This document shows, in pieces, positions 53,075 to 61,518 of a stretch of DNA of 64,000 bases; the first letter of the stretch is position 1; the number at the start of each line of letters is the position of its first letter. The notes beneath the pieces are model-generated. The model made no database searches, was not told the origin of the DNA, and saw nothing but the letters and a program-made list of their open reading frames with translations. The DNA comes from Arthrobacter sp. Edens01. Lineage in GTDB: Bacteria > Actinomycetota > Actinomycetes > Actinomycetales > Micrococcaceae. A program made the position numbers and the translations under genes. Where the stretch lies: positions 1,412,300-1,476,299 of the forward strand of contig NZ_LKIU01000005.1 of assembly GCF_001307035.1 (NCBI RefSeq), read 5' to 3'.

Positions 53075-53190
53075 TACTTGCCCCGCGGGGATGTCCGCGG
53101 CAGGGCCGAATCTTCACCTGGAGCACCCCGCTACGACGAGAGGGTTGCTGTCCAGCCGGCCAGGGCCGATGGCTGGAGCTCTTGATTCTT
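53075..53190 (-). ncRNA. SAM riboswitch (SAM-I/SAM-IV-like)
   Basis: On the minus strand, upstream of metQ, a GAATC/GATTC P1 helix (53184-53188 with 53108-53112) encloses a CCAGCC...GGCTGG helix, the conserved ACAGCAACCCTC and GCGGGGTGCTCCAGGTGAAGA. This is the order and spelling of the SAM-binding core of the SAM clan, nearest to the SAM-IV form found in actinobacteria. A GC-rich imperfect hairpin follows (53080-53106) and could be the expression platform. High SAM should shut off methionine uptake. Confidence 0.85.
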
Positions 53191-53303
53191 CCCCCACAGT
53201 AGGGACCGGAAGATACGATGGCCACCGGCGCGACATCCGGCGTCGTGCGGCGTCACACGGTGAATTCCAGCGAAATGCAACGTCTCACAGGAGAGAAGGA
53301 AAA

Positions 53304-54212
53304 ATGAGCCAGATGCCCGAAACACAGCCGAGCCCCGGGGATATCTTCGACTTGGCCGCCTCTCATGGCCTGACGCTGGATCCGGGCAGTGTCAGCTTCA
53401 ATGAAGCCGGCCTGGATTACCGCGTCGCCTTCGCCACGGAGGCCGGCACTGGCCAGGAGTGGGTACTGCGGCTCCCGCGACGCCCCGACGTCGCAGCACA
53501 CCAGGCGCGTGAACAGGCAATCCTGGACTTTGTGCGTCCGAGGCTGGGTGTCGCCGTGCCGGACTGGAAAATCCAGGAATCCGATCTGGTGGCCTACCCT
53601 CTGCTGCCTGGAACGCCGGGCCTCACTATGAACGCGGAGAACCAGCCGAACTGGCATTTCGATCCTGCTTCCGCGAAATACCTTGAGTCCCTGGCAGCGC
53701 TGATAGCTTCCCTCCACACGATGGATCCCGCTGCCGCCGCGGCAGCGGGTATTCCGTCAGAGAATCCTGAGGCAGTCCGCGGGTACTGGGCTGAGAACCT
53801 GGAAAGGGTGGAGGGCGAATTCCGGATCGATTCTGCCCTGCTCTCCGGCTGGCGGCGGTGGCTGGACGAGGACGGTCTGTGGCCGCAGCGGGTGGTCCTG
53901 ACCCACGGGGAGCTGTACCCGGCGCATCTGCTGCTCGATGAAACAGACCGGATCGTCTCCGTTCTGGACTGGACCACGGCCAAGGTCAGCGACCCGGCAC
54001 TGGAGTTCATGTACGTTCAGCTCATCTCGCCGGACTCTTTCGACGCTGTGGTGCGCGCCTACCAGGACGCGGCCGGCGTTGCCGAGCCGCGCCTGGCAGA
54101 GCGCTGCACCGCTTTGATCGCTGCAGGGCCGCTGAACTATGCAATGTTTGCGCTGACCACCGGTCAGGCCGAACATCGGGAAGCTGCCCAGGCCCAGCTG
54201 CTGCAGGTCTAG
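53304..54212 (+). CDS. Macrolide 2'-phosphotransferase-like protein (Mph family)
   Basis: 302 residues of the APH kinase fold, closest in layout to Mph(A)-type enzymes: GLDYRVAFATEAGTGQEWVLRLPRR (N-lobe with the ATP lysine region), VPDWKIQESDLVAYPLLPG, SLHTM, HGELYPAHLLLD and SVLDWTTAKVSDPALEF. The Brenner motif is H201-G202-E203, where Mph enzymes have HGD with the catalytic Asp; the later metal Asp222 (LDW) is present. Thus the kinase may be altered or have another substrate. AGGAGAGAAGGA precedes the ATG. Divergent from metQ; no mobile element nearby, so it is an intrinsic gene. Confidence 0.83.
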   Translation: MSQMPETQPSPGDIFDLAASHGLTLDPGSVSFNEAGLDYRVAFATEAGTGQEWVLRLPRRPDVAAHQAREQAILDFVRPRLGVAVPDWKIQESDLVAYPLLPGTPGLTMNAENQPNWHFDPASAKYLESLAALIASLHTMDPAAAAAAGIPSENPEAVRGYWAENLERVEGEFRIDSALLSGWRRWLDEDGLWPQRVVLTHGELYPAHLLLDETDRIVSVLDWTTAKVSDPALEFMYVQLISPDSFDAVVRAYQDAAGVAEPRLAERCTALIAAGPLNYAMFALTTGQAEHREAAQAQLLQV

Positions 54213-54237
54213 GAACCGCAGCTGCCGGGCACGGCAC

Positions 54238-54732
54238 CTAGCTCCGGGCCGGAGCATCCTCAGCCGGTACTTCGCCTTCGCTCTCGGGGAGCCCGTGGCG
54301 CGGGCCGTGGCCGCCACGTTCCCCGTGGCCGTCTTTGTTGTCCCCCTGGCCGGCGTCTTCCTTGCCGGAGCCGTCCTTGCCGGACCTGCCATCATCGTCC
54401 GGCCCGCCGTCACGATCCGGCCGGTCCGGCCGCGCCGAGCCGCTGTCCTGCGAGTCCTCGTCCTGAGTGTCCTCGTCCTGAGTGTCCTGGCTCCCTGAAT
54501 CCTTATTTTGGGAATCCCTGCCCTCAGTATCGTTGTCCTGCGGCAGGTCTCCGTGATCGCCGTGCTCAGGACGCTCCGGACGCTCGCCGTCGAGTTCGGA
54601 CGTGACCGACGCAGGTTCCGTGTTATCCGCAACGGCCATACCTGTGAAGAAAGTGCCGGTCAGCAGGCCGGCAGCTGCCAGGCCACTGGCACTCCAGACA
54701 ATGATCTTCTTGGCTTTGCTGCCAATCTCCAT
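54238..54732 (-). CDS. Secreted/anchored acidic low-complexity protein
   Basis: 164 residues from ATG 54732 (GAAGGTG upstream; GTG 54744 is the alternative). A basic N-terminus and a hydrophobic stretch (IIVWSASGLAAAGLLTGTFFTGMAVA) give an uncleaved anchor or signal peptide. The rest is Asp/Glu/Gly/Gln-rich with a DTQDEDTQDED repeat, so probably extended and negatively charged at the surface; calcium or cation binding is possible but not shown. Downstream of the histidine kinase by 87 bases on the same strand, so it may belong to that operon. Family unrecognised. Confidence 0.7.
   Translation of the reverse strand: MEIGSKAKKIIVWSASGLAAAGLLTGTFFTGMAVADNTEPASVTSELDGERPERPEHGDHGDLPQDNDTEGRDSQNKDSGSQDTQDEDTQDEDSQDSGSARPDRPDRDGGPDDDGRSGKDGSGKEDAGQGDNKDGHGERGGHGPRHGLPESEGEVPAEDAPARS
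54454..54483 (+). repeat. 15-bp tandem repeat in the acidic protein gene
   Basis: GTCCTCGTCCTGAGT occurs twice in tandem and begins a third copy. On the coding strand it gives the TQDED repeat of the acidic protein. Confidence 0.75.
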
Positions 54733-54819
54733 GGTTGCTTTCACCTTCGCAAACAGAGTGTGGATACCTACGTTTTCTATCCAACCGGGTCTTTCTTCGA
54801 AGTTTCTTAGAAGTCCGCC

Positions 54820-56076
54820 TTAGTCCAGCGGAAGGCGAACCGTCAGCGAGGCGCCCATGCCGTGGCCCGGTTCAGCCTGCACCGTCCCGCCGAACCTCCC
54901 GGCAATCTCAGCGACCAGGGCAAGGCCAAGTCCATAGTGGCGGGTATGCCCGCCGGAGGTCTCCCGCACAGAGGCGAAGCGTTCAAACACCCGCCCGCGG
55001 AGTTCGCTGGGCAGGCCCGGGCCGTCGTCGGAAACCCGGAGGACACCTTCGCGCCCGCTTGCCGATACCTGGACCCAAACGGTGGAACGGGCGTAATCGG
55101 ACGCGTTGGCCAGCAGCGCAGTGATTACCCGCTGCACCGCTGCCGGCGCGGCACGGACTCGAACCGGCGTACCTGGGACATCAAGCTTCAGCTGCAGTCC
55201 GTTAGCCCTTAACGCGGTGGCGAAAGTCTCGGCCCCCTGCCGCGCCGCGGCGCCCAGGTCAACGGGCTCCGGCGGGCCCGCCCGGCGGGGATCGGCGGAC
55301 TCCAGCAGATCCTCCAGGATTCCGGTCAGCACTCCCGTGTCCGCGATAATTTCATCCAGGCCGGACTCCACGAACTTCTGCTCAGGCGGTTCGAACCGTT
55401 CCGCCGGACCACCTTCCGCAGGCCGGGCACCCAGACGGCGCCGAAGCAGCTGCGCCCGGGTGCTGAGCAGAGTTAGGGGTGTGCGCAGTTCATGGCTGGC
55501 ATCGGAGACAAACCTGCGCTGCAGCGCCAGCGCCTCCACCAGCGGACGCATCGCAGCCCGTGCCGCCAGGACGGAAAAGAGCGCCGCAACCACTGCAGAA
55601 AGCAGGACGGCTGAAACGAGGGCGAGCACCAGCCGGTCCAGCTGCCCGCGGGTTTCGGAAGTATCAATTGCCGCCTGGACTACGTCCCTGCCGTCAGTCC
55701 TGGTCAGCACACGAAACGTAGTACCCGACGCGTCGACTGTTTCCTCGACTTCCCCGCCGCCGGCAGCCACGGATGCAAGTGATGTTTCAACCGGAAGGCC
55801 CTCGGGCATGTCCCTCGATACGCTCAGCCGGCCACGGTCATAGACAGCAAGGAAGATGTCCAGCGGAGCATCCCGCGGGTTCTTCAGGGCTGCCGCCGAT
55901 TCAAGGCGGTCCTGCAGCGCCCGTTCGGCACCGGCGGCCGCCAGATAGTAGACAACCGCTCCGGCCAGGGAGAGGAGTACAACTGTCAGTGCCGTGAACT
56001 GCAAAGCCAGACGGCGTGCCGCCCGCCGCGGATCGGCGTCGTTCCCCCGCTCCGTCCGGAACCAGCGCCGCGTCAT
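54820..56076 (-). CDS. Two-component sensor histidine kinase
   Basis: 418 residues: two transmembrane helices (about 25-48 and 148-172) around an extracytoplasmic sensor region, then DHp H-box FVSDASHELRTPLT (His195) and the HATPase domain with N-box region, DDGPGLPSELRG (G1) and HYGLGLALVAEIAGRFGG (G2). Signal unknown. Its ATG overlaps the response-regulator stop by 4 bases. Confidence 0.92.
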   Translation of the reverse strand: MTRRWFRTERGNDADPRRAARRLALQFTALTVVLLSLAGAVVYYLAAAGAERALQDRLESAAALKNPRDAPLDIFLAVYDRGRLSVSRDMPEGLPVETSLASVAAGGGEVEETVDASGTTFRVLTRTDGRDVVQAAIDTSETRGQLDRLVLALVSAVLLSAVVAALFSVLAARAAMRPLVEALALQRRFVSDASHELRTPLTLLSTRAQLLRRRLGARPAEGGPAERFEPPEQKFVESGLDEIIADTGVLTGILEDLLESADPRRAGPPEPVDLGAAARQGAETFATALRANGLQLKLDVPGTPVRVRAAPAAVQRVITALLANASDYARSTVWVQVSASGREGVLRVSDDGPGLPSELRGRVFERFASVRETSGGHTRHYGLGLALVAEIAGRFGGTVQAEPGHGMGASLTVRLPLD

Positions 56077-56741
56077 GCTGACTTGCCCAGCCGGTAGCCG
56101 ATTCCCCGTACCGTCAGGACCGAGGCCCTGCCGAGCTTGCGGCGCAGGTAATGGACGTAGGTATCCACAACGCCGTCGTCATCGGCGTCCGGGAACACAA
56201 GGTCATGCAGGTCCTCACGGGGAAAGACCTGCAGGGGGCGGCGCGCCAGCACTTCCAGAAGAGCTGCCTCCCGCTCGGAAAGCACTGCCACCGCTCCATC
56301 GCTTTGCGTCACAGTCCTGCCGCCGGTATCAAACATTCCGCCGGGTACAGGCAGCACGGGCACCTGCGGCGCTGTGCGGCGACGCAGCGCGCGAAGGCGG
56401 GCCAGCAGCTCGTCGACGTCGAACGGTTTGCCCATGTAATCCTCTGCCCCGCGGTCCAGCCCTTCGACCCGGTCGGAAGGGTTTCCAAGGGCGGAAAGCA
56501 CCAGGGCCGGCACAGCAACTCCCCTGCTGCGCAGCCGCGCCAGGACATCCAGGCCTTCGATCGCCGGCAGGCCGCGGTCCAGCAGAAGTACGTCAAAGTC
56601 CTGGGTGAGGCCCACGTGAAGGGCCCGCTGCCCGTCATGGGCTGCAGTTACTGAATAACCCTCTGACTCAAGGATCTCCGTAAGCATCTGTGCCAGGCGC
56701 ACGTCATCTTCCACCACCAGGATCCGCGGTTGGCCCTCCAT
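56073..56741 (-). CDS. OmpR/PhoB-type response regulator, leaderless
   Basis: 222 residues: receiver domain with ILVVEDD, phospho-acceptor Asp55 in LLLDRGLP and conserved Lys in YMGKPFD, then a winged helix ending VDTYVHYLRRKLGR...LTVRGIGYRL. Partner of the kinase at 54820-56076. The ATG at 56741 has no Shine-Dalgarno but TATACT ends 6 bases before it, so it is probably translated from a leaderless transcript. Confidence 0.92.
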   Translation of the reverse strand: MEGQPRILVVEDDVRLAQMLTEILESEGYSVTAAHDGQRALHVGLTQDFDVLLLDRGLPAIEGLDVLARLRSRGVAVPALVLSALGNPSDRVEGLDRGAEDYMGKPFDVDELLARLRALRRRTAPQVPVLPVPGGMFDTGGRTVTQSDGAVAVLSEREAALLEVLARRPLQVFPREDLHDLVFPDADDDGVVDTYVHYLRRKLGRASVLTVRGIGYRLGKSA

Positions 56742-56747
56742 TGCGCG

Positions 56748-56753
56748 AGTATA
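56748..56753 (-). promoter_or_regulatory. -10 element of the response-regulator gene
   Basis: TATACT on the minus strand, 6 bases before the ATG at 56741, the spacing of leaderless actinobacterial genes. The -35 is weak. Confidence 0.55.
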
Positions 56754-56788
56754 TGAGCGGGCAGAACCGGATGTACCCGCCCTTGCGG

Positions 56789-56803
56789 GTTTACACTGTA
56801 AAC
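56789..56803. promoter_or_regulatory. TetR-type operator
   Basis: GTTTACACTGTAAAC is a perfect 7-1-7 palindrome, the form of many TetR-family operators. It lies 60 bases before the TetR start and 36 bases behind the -10 of the divergent response-regulator gene, so it could control one or both. Confidence 0.78.
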
Positions 56804-56863
56804 AACCCGGATTCCGCGAGTGGTTCCGGCAGTAACTCAACACCACCGTTCGGAGGAAGTTCC

Positions 56864-57586
56864 GTGGCAGCAGACCAGCCGCTAAGTTCGGCAGTGATTG
56901 CCCGTACTGCTGCCCGGATCGCGGATAACGAAGGGCTGGAGGCCGTCAGCATGCGCCGGGTCGCCGGTGACCTGGGCGTTTCGGCGATGGCTCTCTACCG
57001 CCACGTGGCCGGCCGGCAGGAACTTCTCCTGTTGATGGCCGACGCCGTGAAGAGCTACTCCCTCCTGCCGGAGGGAGAACACCGGTGGCAGGACATGCTG
57101 GCGCACATGGCCGGCTCCCTGTGGCATACCTTTACCACCCACCCCTGGCTGCTGGGCATCATTCTGAGTCCGCGGCGCGTGGTCAATCTGGCTGACCCGG
57201 CAGATGTGGAACGCCTGCTCTCCAGTCTCTCCGCTGCCGGCCTGACGGAAGACGAAGGGTTCGACTGCCTGCTGGGAGTCTCAGCTGCAGTCATAGGAAC
57301 CGTGTCCGTTGCCGCGGCGGCTGATTCAACGCCGGCAGTTCCTGCCACGCCTGTTTCCGGTCCCGACGGGTCAAAGCGGGAATCCGGCAACCTGCAGCCG
57401 CACAACCCGGAACCCTATCCGCGGGCAGAACGCTTCCAGCACCGCAGCATCAATGACGAGGTTTCCCGGCAGTCCCTGGACTTCCTGGTGGCCAACTTCA
57501 TCCGCGGCATCGAATTCAGCGCCCAGGCACCGGGTCCTTCCCGGGAGCCGGTTTTACGGAAGGAAGATCATGCAACTGAAGAATAA
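56864..57586 (+). CDS. TetR-family transcriptional regulator
   Basis: 240 residues. N-terminal HTH: SSAVIARTAARIADNEGLEAVSMRRVAGDLGVSAMALYRHVAGRQEL, then the C-terminal ligand domain. GTG 56864 follows GGAGGAAG; the longer frame from 56690 is non-coding in character. It overlaps the SDR gene start by 17 bases, so the pair is co-transcribed, and the palindrome at 56789 suggests autorepression. The inducer may be the SDR substrate. Confidence 0.9.
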   Translation: MAADQPLSSAVIARTAARIADNEGLEAVSMRRVAGDLGVSAMALYRHVAGRQELLLLMADAVKSYSLLPEGEHRWQDMLAHMAGSLWHTFTTHPWLLGIILSPRRVVNLADPADVERLLSSLSAAGLTEDEGFDCLLGVSAAVIGTVSVAAAADSTPAVPATPVSGPDGSKRESGNLQPHNPEPYPRAERFQHRSINDEVSRQSLDFLVANFIRGIEFSAQAPGPSREPVLRKEDHATEE

Positions 57587-58313
57587 GACCGCGATCGTCA
57601 CCGGCGGTGCAGGAGGCATCGGCCGGGGAATCGTCCGGCGGTTCCTCGCCGAAGGGGCAAGGGTCGCCGTCGTGGACATTGACCAGGATCAGGGTGAGAA
57701 GCTGCTGGCTGAGCTCGACGGCGAGGCGATTTTCATTGCCAGGGATATTTCGGTCGAGGCGAACGCCGCTGCAATCGTCGCCGAGACGGTGGAGCGCTTC
57801 GGCGGCCTGGACATCCTGGTAAACAATGCGCACGCTTCCAGGCAGGCCTCCATCCTGGAAACCACCAAAGAGATCTGGGACTTGTCCTTCAACACCGGAA
57901 CGATGGCCACTTTCTACCTCATGCGCGCCGCCTATCCGGAACTGAAAAAGACCCGCGGCAGCATCATCAATTTTGCTTCCGGAGCCGGTATGAAGGGCCT
58001 GCCCAACCAGGTGGCCTACTCCGCGGCGAAGGAAGCCATCCGCGCCATTACCAGGACGGCCGCCACCGAGTGGGCAGCTGACGGCATCCGGGTCAATGTA
58101 GTTTCTCCCGTTGCCCTGACTCCGGGAATCGTGCAGTGGAGCAAGGCATTCCCGGACGCTTACCAGGAAGTCCTCGACGGTATTCCGCTCGGCCGGCTCG
58201 GTGATCCGGAAACGGACATTGCCCCCGTCGTTGTGTTCCTGGGCAGTGAAAACTCCCGCTATATGACGGGACAGACCCTGATGGCAGACGGCGGCTCCAT
58301 CAAGCTGTACTAA
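57570..58313 (+). CDS. SDR oxidoreductase (3-oxoacyl-ACP reductase/acetoin reductase-like)
   Basis: 247 residues of the classical SDR: GGAGGIGRG, DIDQDQ (acid after strand 2, indicating NAD preference), NNAHAS, SGAGMK and YSAAK. The C-terminal PLGRLGDPETDIAPVVVFL and TGQTLMADGG are typical. Substrate unknown. Translated from within the 3' end of the TetR gene. Confidence 0.9.
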   Translation: MQLKNKTAIVTGGAGGIGRGIVRRFLAEGARVAVVDIDQDQGEKLLAELDGEAIFIARDISVEANAAAIVAETVERFGGLDILVNNAHASRQASILETTKEIWDLSFNTGTMATFYLMRAAYPELKKTRGSIINFASGAGMKGLPNQVAYSAAKEAIRAITRTAATEWAADGIRVNVVSPVALTPGIVQWSKAFPDAYQEVLDGIPLGRLGDPETDIAPVVVFLGSENSRYMTGQTLMADGGSIKLY

Positions 58314-58320
58314 GCGGCTG

Positions 58321-59397
58321 CTAGCCCGGCACCGCCGTCGCCGCATAACTGGTCACCGCTGAGGTATCGAGAAGGAACTCCGCCTGCTCTCCCACGCCCA
58401 GGGACAGTTCGGCTGCGGCGGCCGGGCTGATATCCGCAGCCAGGCCCGCGCCCCGCACCCGAATCCGGTCCCCCTGCGGTTCAAGATCCGTTACGGTAAC
58501 GCTCAGGACTTCCCGGCCCGGGTCAGCAGTGCCGGGTGCGCCCGGCCTTCGGACCGCAACGGCCGACGGCGGGAACGCCGCCAGGAGCGCGCCGGCGGCC
58601 TGCGCTGCAGCACCGGCGTCCGGAACTGTGATCTGCAGTCCATCGGCGGTCACGAGACGGCCGCCGCTAACCCCTCCACGGATTAGATTGAGTCCGGCAA
58701 GGCTGGCTGTGAAGGGATTCTGCGGGCGCCGCAGCACCTCGGCGGGCGGGCCGGATTCAACGATCCGTCCTTCCTGCATCACCAGGACCCGGTCCGCGAG
58801 GGTGAGGGCATCGAGCACATCGTGGGTGACGATCAGTGCGCTGCGCCCGGCCAGGACACGCTTGAGCAGCCTGCGCATCACTGGAACCGTCTCAACGTCC
58901 AGGGCCGCCATGGGTTCATCCAGCAGCAGCAGGTCCGGTTCCGCAGCCAGGGCGCGGGCCAGGGCCACCCGCTGCGCCTGGCCGCCTGAGAGCTCACCCG
59001 GCCGTTTGGAGGCGAATGCAGCGGCATCCGTTTCGGCGAGCCAGCGCCGGGCAGCTGCCCGGGCCGCCCTGCGTGAGGTGCCCGTGCTGCGCGGGCCGAA
59101 GGCAACGTTCTCCTCGGCACTCAGGTGCGGAAACAGGAGCGCTTCCTGGGCGAGGAGGGACGTTCCGCGGCGGTAGGCCGGGAGGGACAGTCCTTTGCCG
59201 TTGGAGAGGCTGAAGAGGATGGTGCCGTTCAGCTCAGCGCGGCCGTTCTCTGCCTGCACCAGGCCGGCCAGCAGCGATACAACGGTCGATTTCCCGGCCC
59301 CGTTGGGACCGAGCAGAGCCACGGTCTCCCCGTCCCCGATTTCGAAGGCGACGTCCACCCCGCGATCCGGAAGCTCCGCCTGGATTCGCAGTGCCAT
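58321..59397 (-). CDS. modC: Molybdate ABC transporter ATP-binding protein ModC
   Basis: 358 residues: GPNGAGKSTVVSLLAG, LSGGQAQRVALARALAAEPDLLLLDEPMAALD, VTHDVLDALTLADRV, then a C-terminal TOBE-type domain (VLSVTVTDLEPQGDRIRVRG). ATG overlaps the modB stop (ATGA). With modA and modB it forms a molybdate importer. Confidence 0.9.
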   Translation of the reverse strand: MALRIQAELPDRGVDVAFEIGDGETVALLGPNGAGKSTVVSLLAGLVQAENGRAELNGTILFSLSNGKGLSLPAYRRGTSLLAQEALLFPHLSAEENVAFGPRSTGTSRRAARAAARRWLAETDAAAFASKRPGELSGGQAQRVALARALAAEPDLLLLDEPMAALDVETVPVMRRLLKRVLAGRSALIVTHDVLDALTLADRVLVMQEGRIVESGPPAEVLRRPQNPFTASLAGLNLIRGGVSGGRLVTADGLQITVPDAGAAAQAAGALLAAFPPSAVAVRRPGAPGTADPGREVLSVTVTDLEPQGDRIRVRGAGLAADISPAAAAELSLGVGEQAEFLLDTSAVTSYAATAVPG

Positions 59398-60239
59398 CAG
59401 CCCGCTGCTCCTGCCGGTGCTGAACGTCCCGCAGCGGACCGGGTGGAAGCGGAGCGTCCCGGCGCAGACCGGTAGGACAGCCCCACCACTGCCACAGCCA
59501 CCACGACCAGTACGAGCGAGAGTGCCACCGCGGCGTCGGCGTCGGCCTCCCGCTGGAGGTAAATCTCCAGCGGAAGGGTCCGGGTTACACCCTGCAGGCT
59601 GCCTGCGAAGGCCAGGGTGGCACCGAACTCACCCAGGCAGCGGGCAAAGGAAAGCACTGCCCCGCTCGCCAGTCCGGGGAGAACCAGCGGTACGGTGACC
59701 CGGCGGAGGACCGTCCAGGGGCGGGCGCCGAGCGTTGCAGCAACGGCTTCGTAGCGGGTTCCTGCAGTCCGGAGGGCTCCTTCAAGGGTCAGGACCAGGA
59801 AGGGCAGTGCCACAAAGGTCTGAGCCAGGATCACCGCCGTGGTTGAGAAAGCGACCTGAATGCCCAGCAGGTCCAGCGTCCCGCCAAGCAGCCCCTGGCG
59901 TCCAAAGGTATACAGCAGGGCGATGCCGCCCACCACCGGAGGCAGCACCAGAGGAAGCAGCACCAGGGACCGGACGAGCCGCTTTCCCGGGAACCGCGTC
60001 CTGGCCAGGACCAGGGCCAGCGGTACGCCGAGCAGGATGCAGAGCAGGGTGCTCGCGGCTGCGGTGCGCAGGCTCAGCGACAGGGCAGCGAGCGAGGCGT
60101 CCGACGTCACCAGGGGGATGAACTCTGCCCAGTTGACCTCAGCGGTCACCGCGGCCAGCGGCAGCAGCAGGAACAGCGCTCCGGCGACGGCGCCGGCCAG
60201 CACCCAGCGCGGCAGCGGCACCGTACTGCTAGGGGGCAC
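59397..60239 (-). CDS. modB: Molybdate ABC transporter permease ModB
   Basis: 280 residues. Five to six hydrophobic segments and the EAA loop [28 protein letters not shown], then [12 protein letters not shown], the ModB signature. GTG at 60239 (GGAGG upstream) overlaps modA by 11 bases; the C-terminus carries a Ser/Ala/Arg repeat ([20 protein letters not shown]). Confidence 0.9.
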   Translation of the reverse strand: MPPSSTVPLPRWVLAGAVAGALFLLLPLAAVTAEVNWAEFIPLVTSDASLAALSLSLRTAAASTLLCILLGVPLALVLARTRFPGKRLVRSLVLLPLVLPPVVGGIALLYTFGRQGLLGGTLDLLGIQVAFSTTAVILAQTFVALPFLVLTLEGALRTAGTRYEAVAATLGARPWTVLRRVTVPLVLPGLASGAVLSFARCLGEFGATLAFAGSLQGVTRTLPLEIYLQREADADAAVALSLVLVVVAVAVVGLSYRSAPGRSASTRSAAGRSAPAGAAG

Positions 60240-60996
60240 CAAAACCGGCCTCCTCCAGCGCCGCCTGGCCTTCGGCGCCCCGGATGAACCGGACAAACGC
60301 AGCTGCCAGGTCTGCATCGGCGGGGCCGGCGAGCTGAACCAGCGGATACCGGTTCACGGCCTGCTGCGCCTCGGGAAACGGTACCTCCTGGACACTCTCT
60401 CCAGCCGCAAGGACGTCAGTAACGTAGACCAGCCCGGCATCGGCTTCTCCGGAAGCCACCTTGCCCAGTACTCCCGTTACCGAAGTCTCTTCACTGACCG
60501 GCGAAAGGCGAAGGCCGGCGGCTTCTTCCAGCTCTGCCGCAGCAGCGCCGCAGGGAACCTGCACGGCACAGACCACCACCTGCACACCCGCGCCGGCCAG
60601 ATCGGCAAATCCAGTGATGCCCGCCGGATTTCCCTTTGGGACGGCGATGGTCAGGGTATTCGTTGCGATGTCCCGGGGTTCACCGGCCGTGAGCCCTCCG
60701 TCCACCACCTTGGCCATGTTGGCCTCATCAGCGGAAGCGAAAACGTCCACCGGTGCACCGGCAAGGATCTGGGCGGCGAGGTCTGCGGACCCGGCCACGT
60801 TAAGCCGCACCGCAGTCCCGGGATTAGCCGCCTCGAAGTCCTCCGCCAGCCGGGTGAAGGGAGCGGACAGGGACGCTGCAGCAAACACGGTCAGTTGACC
60901 GCTTTCCCTCTGCTGCGCGGCCGTGTTGGAGCACCCGGCCAGCACGCCGACGACCAGTGAGGCCGTAATGACCGTACCGAAACGGCACCGGCTCAC
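60229..60996 (-). CDS. modA: Molybdate-binding lipoprotein ModA
   Basis: 255 residues. Lipobox VLAGC (Cys22), then the ModA core [57 protein letters not shown] read in segments, and [13 protein letters not shown]; Ser/Tyr ligand positions for the oxyanion are present. GTG start overlaps the stop of the regulator gene upstream by 4 bases. Confidence 0.92.
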   Translation of the reverse strand: MSRCRFGTVITASLVVGVLAGCSNTAAQQRESGQLTVFAAASLSAPFTRLAEDFEAANPGTAVRLNVAGSADLAAQILAGAPVDVFASADEANMAKVVDGGLTAGEPRDIATNTLTIAVPKGNPAGITGFADLAGAGVQVVVCAVQVPCGAAAAELEEAAGLRLSPVSEETSVTGVLGKVASGEADAGLVYVTDVLAAGESVQEVPFPEAQQAVNRYPLVQLAGPADADLAAAFVRFIRGAEGQAALEEAGFGAP

Positions 60997-61403
60997 GGAA
61001 GCTTCTTTCCCGGCGGCGTTTCAACGATGACGTTGGTTGCCTTCACCACCGCCGTTGCGGTGGAACCGGGTTCGAGTCCCAGTTCGCGGACGGCCTCGGT
61101 GCTCATGAGGGAGACAACGCGGAACGGTCCGCACTGGATCTCGACCTGGGACATCACCTTGTCCGAGATGATCTCGGTAACCAGTCCCACGAACCGGTTG
61201 CGGGCGGAGCTCGCGATTTCCGTTGGATCCTCGGGCAGCTGGGACTGCCGGCGGGCAAGCTGGGCCAGTTCCAGACTGTCGATGACCTGTCTGCCACTGG
61301 CGTCCCGGTGTCCGGTCAGGGTACCGTTCTCAATCCAACGGCGCACAGTGTCGTCACTGACACCAAGGAACCGTGCAGCTTCGGCAACTCTCAGGCTAGG
61401 CAT
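60993..61403 (-). CDS. Molybdate-responsive HTH-TOBE regulator, leaderless
   Basis: 136 residues. N-terminal MerR/excisionase-type HTH: LRVAEAARFLGVSDDTVRRWIENG. C-terminal TOBE (Mop-like) domain: SARNRFVGLVTEIISDKVMSQVEIQCGP with TAVVKATNVIVE, the molybdate-binding fold. This is the ModE-like/MopI-type regulator common in front of actinobacterial mod operons. ATG 61403 lacks a Shine-Dalgarno; TATTGT ends 6 bases before it. It overlaps modA by 4 bases and heads the operon. Confidence 0.87.
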   Translation of the reverse strand: MPSLRVAEAARFLGVSDDTVRRWIENGTLTGHRDASGRQVIDSLELAQLARRQSQLPEDPTEIASSARNRFVGLVTEIISDKVMSQVEIQCGPFRVVSLMSTEAVRELGLEPGSTATAVVKATNVIVETPPGKKLP

Positions 61404-61409
61404 GCAACG

Positions 61410-61415
61410 ACAATA
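61410..61415 (-). promoter_or_regulatory. -10 element of the mod operon
   Basis: TATTGT on the minus strand, 6 bases before the ATG at 61403; no Shine-Dalgarno is present, so the transcript is probably leaderless. Confidence 0.5.
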
Positions 61416-61518
61416 AACCGCAGATGCGTTCATTTCCATTCAGTGCGGAGATATTTGCGGCATCACATCCGGTAGGAGAGCTTGTTCAGTGGCCTACGCA
61501 AAGGGAAGGAGCGGCGGC

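Noticed and set aside
54454-54483. Tandem repeats that might suggest a CRISPR
   Set aside because: Units are directly adjacent, in frame and encode TQDED; there are no spacers and no cas genes in the window.
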